This document shows, one piece after another, positions 62,275-64,000 of a stretch of 64,000 nucleotides of DNA. Source of the DNA: Chrysomallon squamiferum. Its lineage: Eukaryota > Mollusca > Gastropoda > Neomphalida > Peltospiridae. The notes below the pieces were generated by a model. The model ran no database searches. It had not been told where the DNA came from and saw only the letters and a program-made list of their open reading frames with translations. The position numbers and the translations under genes were made by a program. The stretch is taken from positions 4,609,167 to 4,673,166 of the forward strand of contig CM022665.1 of assembly GCA_012295275.1 (NCBI GenBank), read 5' to 3'. Each line of letters begins with the position of its first letter. The first letter of the stretch is position 1.

Positions 62275-62560
62275 TTTGTATGACTGTACCGGTAACATGA
62301 TCCAATCTATAACACGATATCATATCATACTGCATTAACACAGCATCAACTTAAAATGCATGATTTACTACGACATTATGTTTGTATGACTGTACCGGTA
62401 ACATGATCCAATCTATAACACGATATCATATCATACTGCATTAACACAGCATCAACTTATCATCACAATGATAAGTTTTACACTTTGTCGCTAATTTAAA
62501 TGAATTTAAATATACCATGTTATAATAGTATAAGGTAACTGACTACATTATCAATTTTAA
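62275..62560 (+). repeat. Promoter-relic block, partly duplicated
   Basis: About 105 bases (GACTGTACCGGTAACATGAT to CACAGCATCAACTTA) occur twice in tandem at about 62280-62355 and 62385-62460, followed by a decayed relic promoter (TTTTACACTTTGTCGCTAA, AGTATAAGGTAACTGACT) ending near 62545. Confidence 0.5.
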
Positions 62561-62694
62561 ACACAGAAAAAAATACGAAATAAACAAAAAATATAACTTT
62601 AGTGGGTTTCTTTTATATTTCTTTAATATTGTAATAGTAATAATAGTCGTTGTGTTAGCCGTAGCATTAACAGTAATGTTATTAGATAATTTTT

Positions 62695-62727
62695 AATAGT
62701 AGTAGTAGCAATGGTAGTAGTAGTAGC

Positions 62728-62767
<40 letters not shown>
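62695..62767. repeat. (TAG)n microsatellite
   Basis: TAG trinucleotide run with a few interruptions, part of the TAG-rich block that follows each divergent promoter relic. Confidence 0.9.
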
Positions 62768-63221
62768 AAAAAAGGAAGATATATTTTACTGAAACCAGGA
62801 CTAAATTTTTTTCATTTCTTTTTTCTTTTTCTTATTACTTTAAATCTATGATATATTGTCTTACATACGTAGCACAAATCAATAATAATAATCAAACAAA
62901 CAAACAAACAAAATAAAATAAAATAAAATAAAAATTGGCAATTTATTTGCTAACATTTTTTGAAATTTTACTCATTTTAACAGTTCTAAGCTACCATAGA
63001 ATTATTAGTTATTATTTCGTTTTATACTGAGAAATCGGGATATTGTTTATTTATTTCTCAGATTGTTGCTGTTGCTGTTTACTATTGTCCATTATTAGTA
63101 TTATTTAAAAGTAAAAGAAATAATTTATTTATATGGCAAATTCAAGACAGCTGTCAGATAAATGCTTAATACTAAACATTATTTAAAAAGAATGGAACCT
63201 AAACCTGATTCCCATTCATTC

Positions 63222-63366
63222 CTCGCTTTCCCTTAACTGCTGCTGTCGCTATTTTCCCGTCTCTTCTAGCAACCTCTCTGACTTGTCTCCAAGAAGTAAA
63301 CCAAGCGTCGCTCTGATTTAGAACAACGAACACAACCACTAGCACAAGAAGAAAACCAATTCTCAT
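63222..63366 (-). pseudogene. Copy H: orphan type II signal/mature cassette with dead splice donor
   Basis: Minus strand ATG at 63366. Signal peptide MRIGFLLVLVVVF..SDA (1-21). Mature peptide 22-45 begins WFTSWRQVREVARRDG and ends TAAVK, then Gly-Lys-Arg. The reading frame is clean, but the donor is GAG|GAATGAATGG where gene D has GAG|GTATGAATGG, and no EF exon follows: similarity to D's intron ends near 63140 and other repeat sequence begins. The 5' noncoding exon and promoter are also absent; the sequence departs from D's intron 1 near 63530. If transcribed, read-through would add seven residues and stop at 63199. Probably a pseudogene, although a minimal precursor is conceivable. Confidence 0.7.
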
Positions 63367-63529
63367 CTGAATAAAAAATAGACAAAACATTAGACCAAAA
63401 AATCAAAACACAAGACATCAACGATGGTAATGTTAGAAAATAAATTGCTCATTTTTATTTTATTTTATTTTATTTATTCATTTATTATTATTATAGTTAT
63501 CTTTTTCTTTTTTTTTTTTTTTAACTCGA

Positions 63530-64000
63530 AATGAAAATTGGAGAAAAACAATTTAATCAAACATATGATCTGTCTGAATCGGAAAATTAACCAATACATC
63601 GTGGACTGAGAAATAAATAAAATTATACAATCTTAAGAATGTGTTGTGCTAAGAAAGTATCATAGACATGAACAATCGCAAGACTCTTATAAAACTGTCA
63701 GCCCTAATGTCGAACACTAACTATAACAGTATAGTACTAGAACAATGGTAATTTAGTCACAACAATCAGATAAGGGTTATACAAGCAAAACAGCATTTCA
63801 TATATCCAGATCCAGCTTGAACTATGACTTAATGCAATAAGTTGCCGAAGTGAAGTGACCCGATAGAAAAAACTAATTTTAAAAAAGCTCCCGACCATTC
63901 CATTCTGAACAAAACGATATGGCAATAGAGAATGGAATTTTTTCACCATTTTGTTTTAATAAATTAGAAACTGTGATTATTTTGGTGTTATGTTGAGTTT
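63530..64000. other. Gene-unit flank at the right edge
   Basis: Contains the GAATCGGAAAATTAACCAA phrase also seen near 47025, and a fragment of the far-upstream promoter block (TTAATGCAATAAGTTGCCGA at about 63829), without TATA or exons. The flank seen upstream of F continues past the window edge in the reverse sense. Confidence 0.45.

Overview
The window is AT-rich eukaryotic DNA. It has spliced genes with GT-AG introns, AATAAA signals, TATA boxes, long (AAT)n, (GA)n, (TA)n and (TTTA)n microsatellites, and degraded transposons. No gene is familiar enough to name a species. A lophotrochozoan, most likely a mollusc, fits the repeat texture, but this is an inference.

Layout. Bases 1-6.7 kb are AT-rich DNA with a short GC/CpG-richer island (about 0.69-1.08 kb), several CRE/CCAAT-like sites, and a tandem array of about 0.43 kb units (4.44-6.3 kb). 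Each array unit carries splice-site-like signals, and a terminal-exon-like block follows the array. From 6.8 to 22 kb runs a large noncoding tandem array of 1.3 and 1.7 kb units arranged as a 3.02 kb higher-order repeat. From 22 to 24.9 kb I see nothing convincing.

From about 24.9 kb to the right edge lies the main content: an expanded cluster of one small secreted-precursor family. Each complete gene has a TATA promoter, a noncoding 5' exon, an exon that begins exactly at ATG and encodes signal peptide + short cationic cysteine-free peptide + Gly-Lys-Arg, a symmetric 111-nt phase 1-1 exon, a short last coding exon, and usually a separate 3' UTR exon with AATAAA. The two C-terminal coding exons together encode an acidic EF-hand pair. 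I read this as amidated, antimicrobial-like peptides held in a precursor by an acidic calcium-binding-type prodomain. Known antimicrobial precursors with acidic propieces are a general precedent; I know of none with an EF-hand pair.

Copies. Type I (36-residue mature peptide, about +10): A (-, 27.9-29.2 kb), B (+, 32.2-33.4 kb), C (+, 38.7-39.8 kb). Type II (WFTTW-type): D (-, 44.8-45.9 kb) and an orphan cassette H (-, 63.2-63.4 kb) with a dead splice donor. Type III (25-residue mature peptide): F (+, 56.0-57.1 kb, stop codon in the prodomain) and G (-, 59.7-60.7 kb). Broken pieces lie at 43.0 kb (last exon), 52.6-53.1 kb (last two coding exons), 27.0 kb (3' end only), and as older relics at 24.9-25.9 kb and 34.4-34.9 kb. 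A and B form a head-to-head inverted duplication, B and C are direct duplicates, and the D-H part is built from repeated inversions.

Between the type II/III genes, promoter-like sequences of the same family face the opposite way and lead into fragments of a retroelement reverse transcriptase. This suggests a partner gene was replaced by a retroelement and the hybrid was then amplified.
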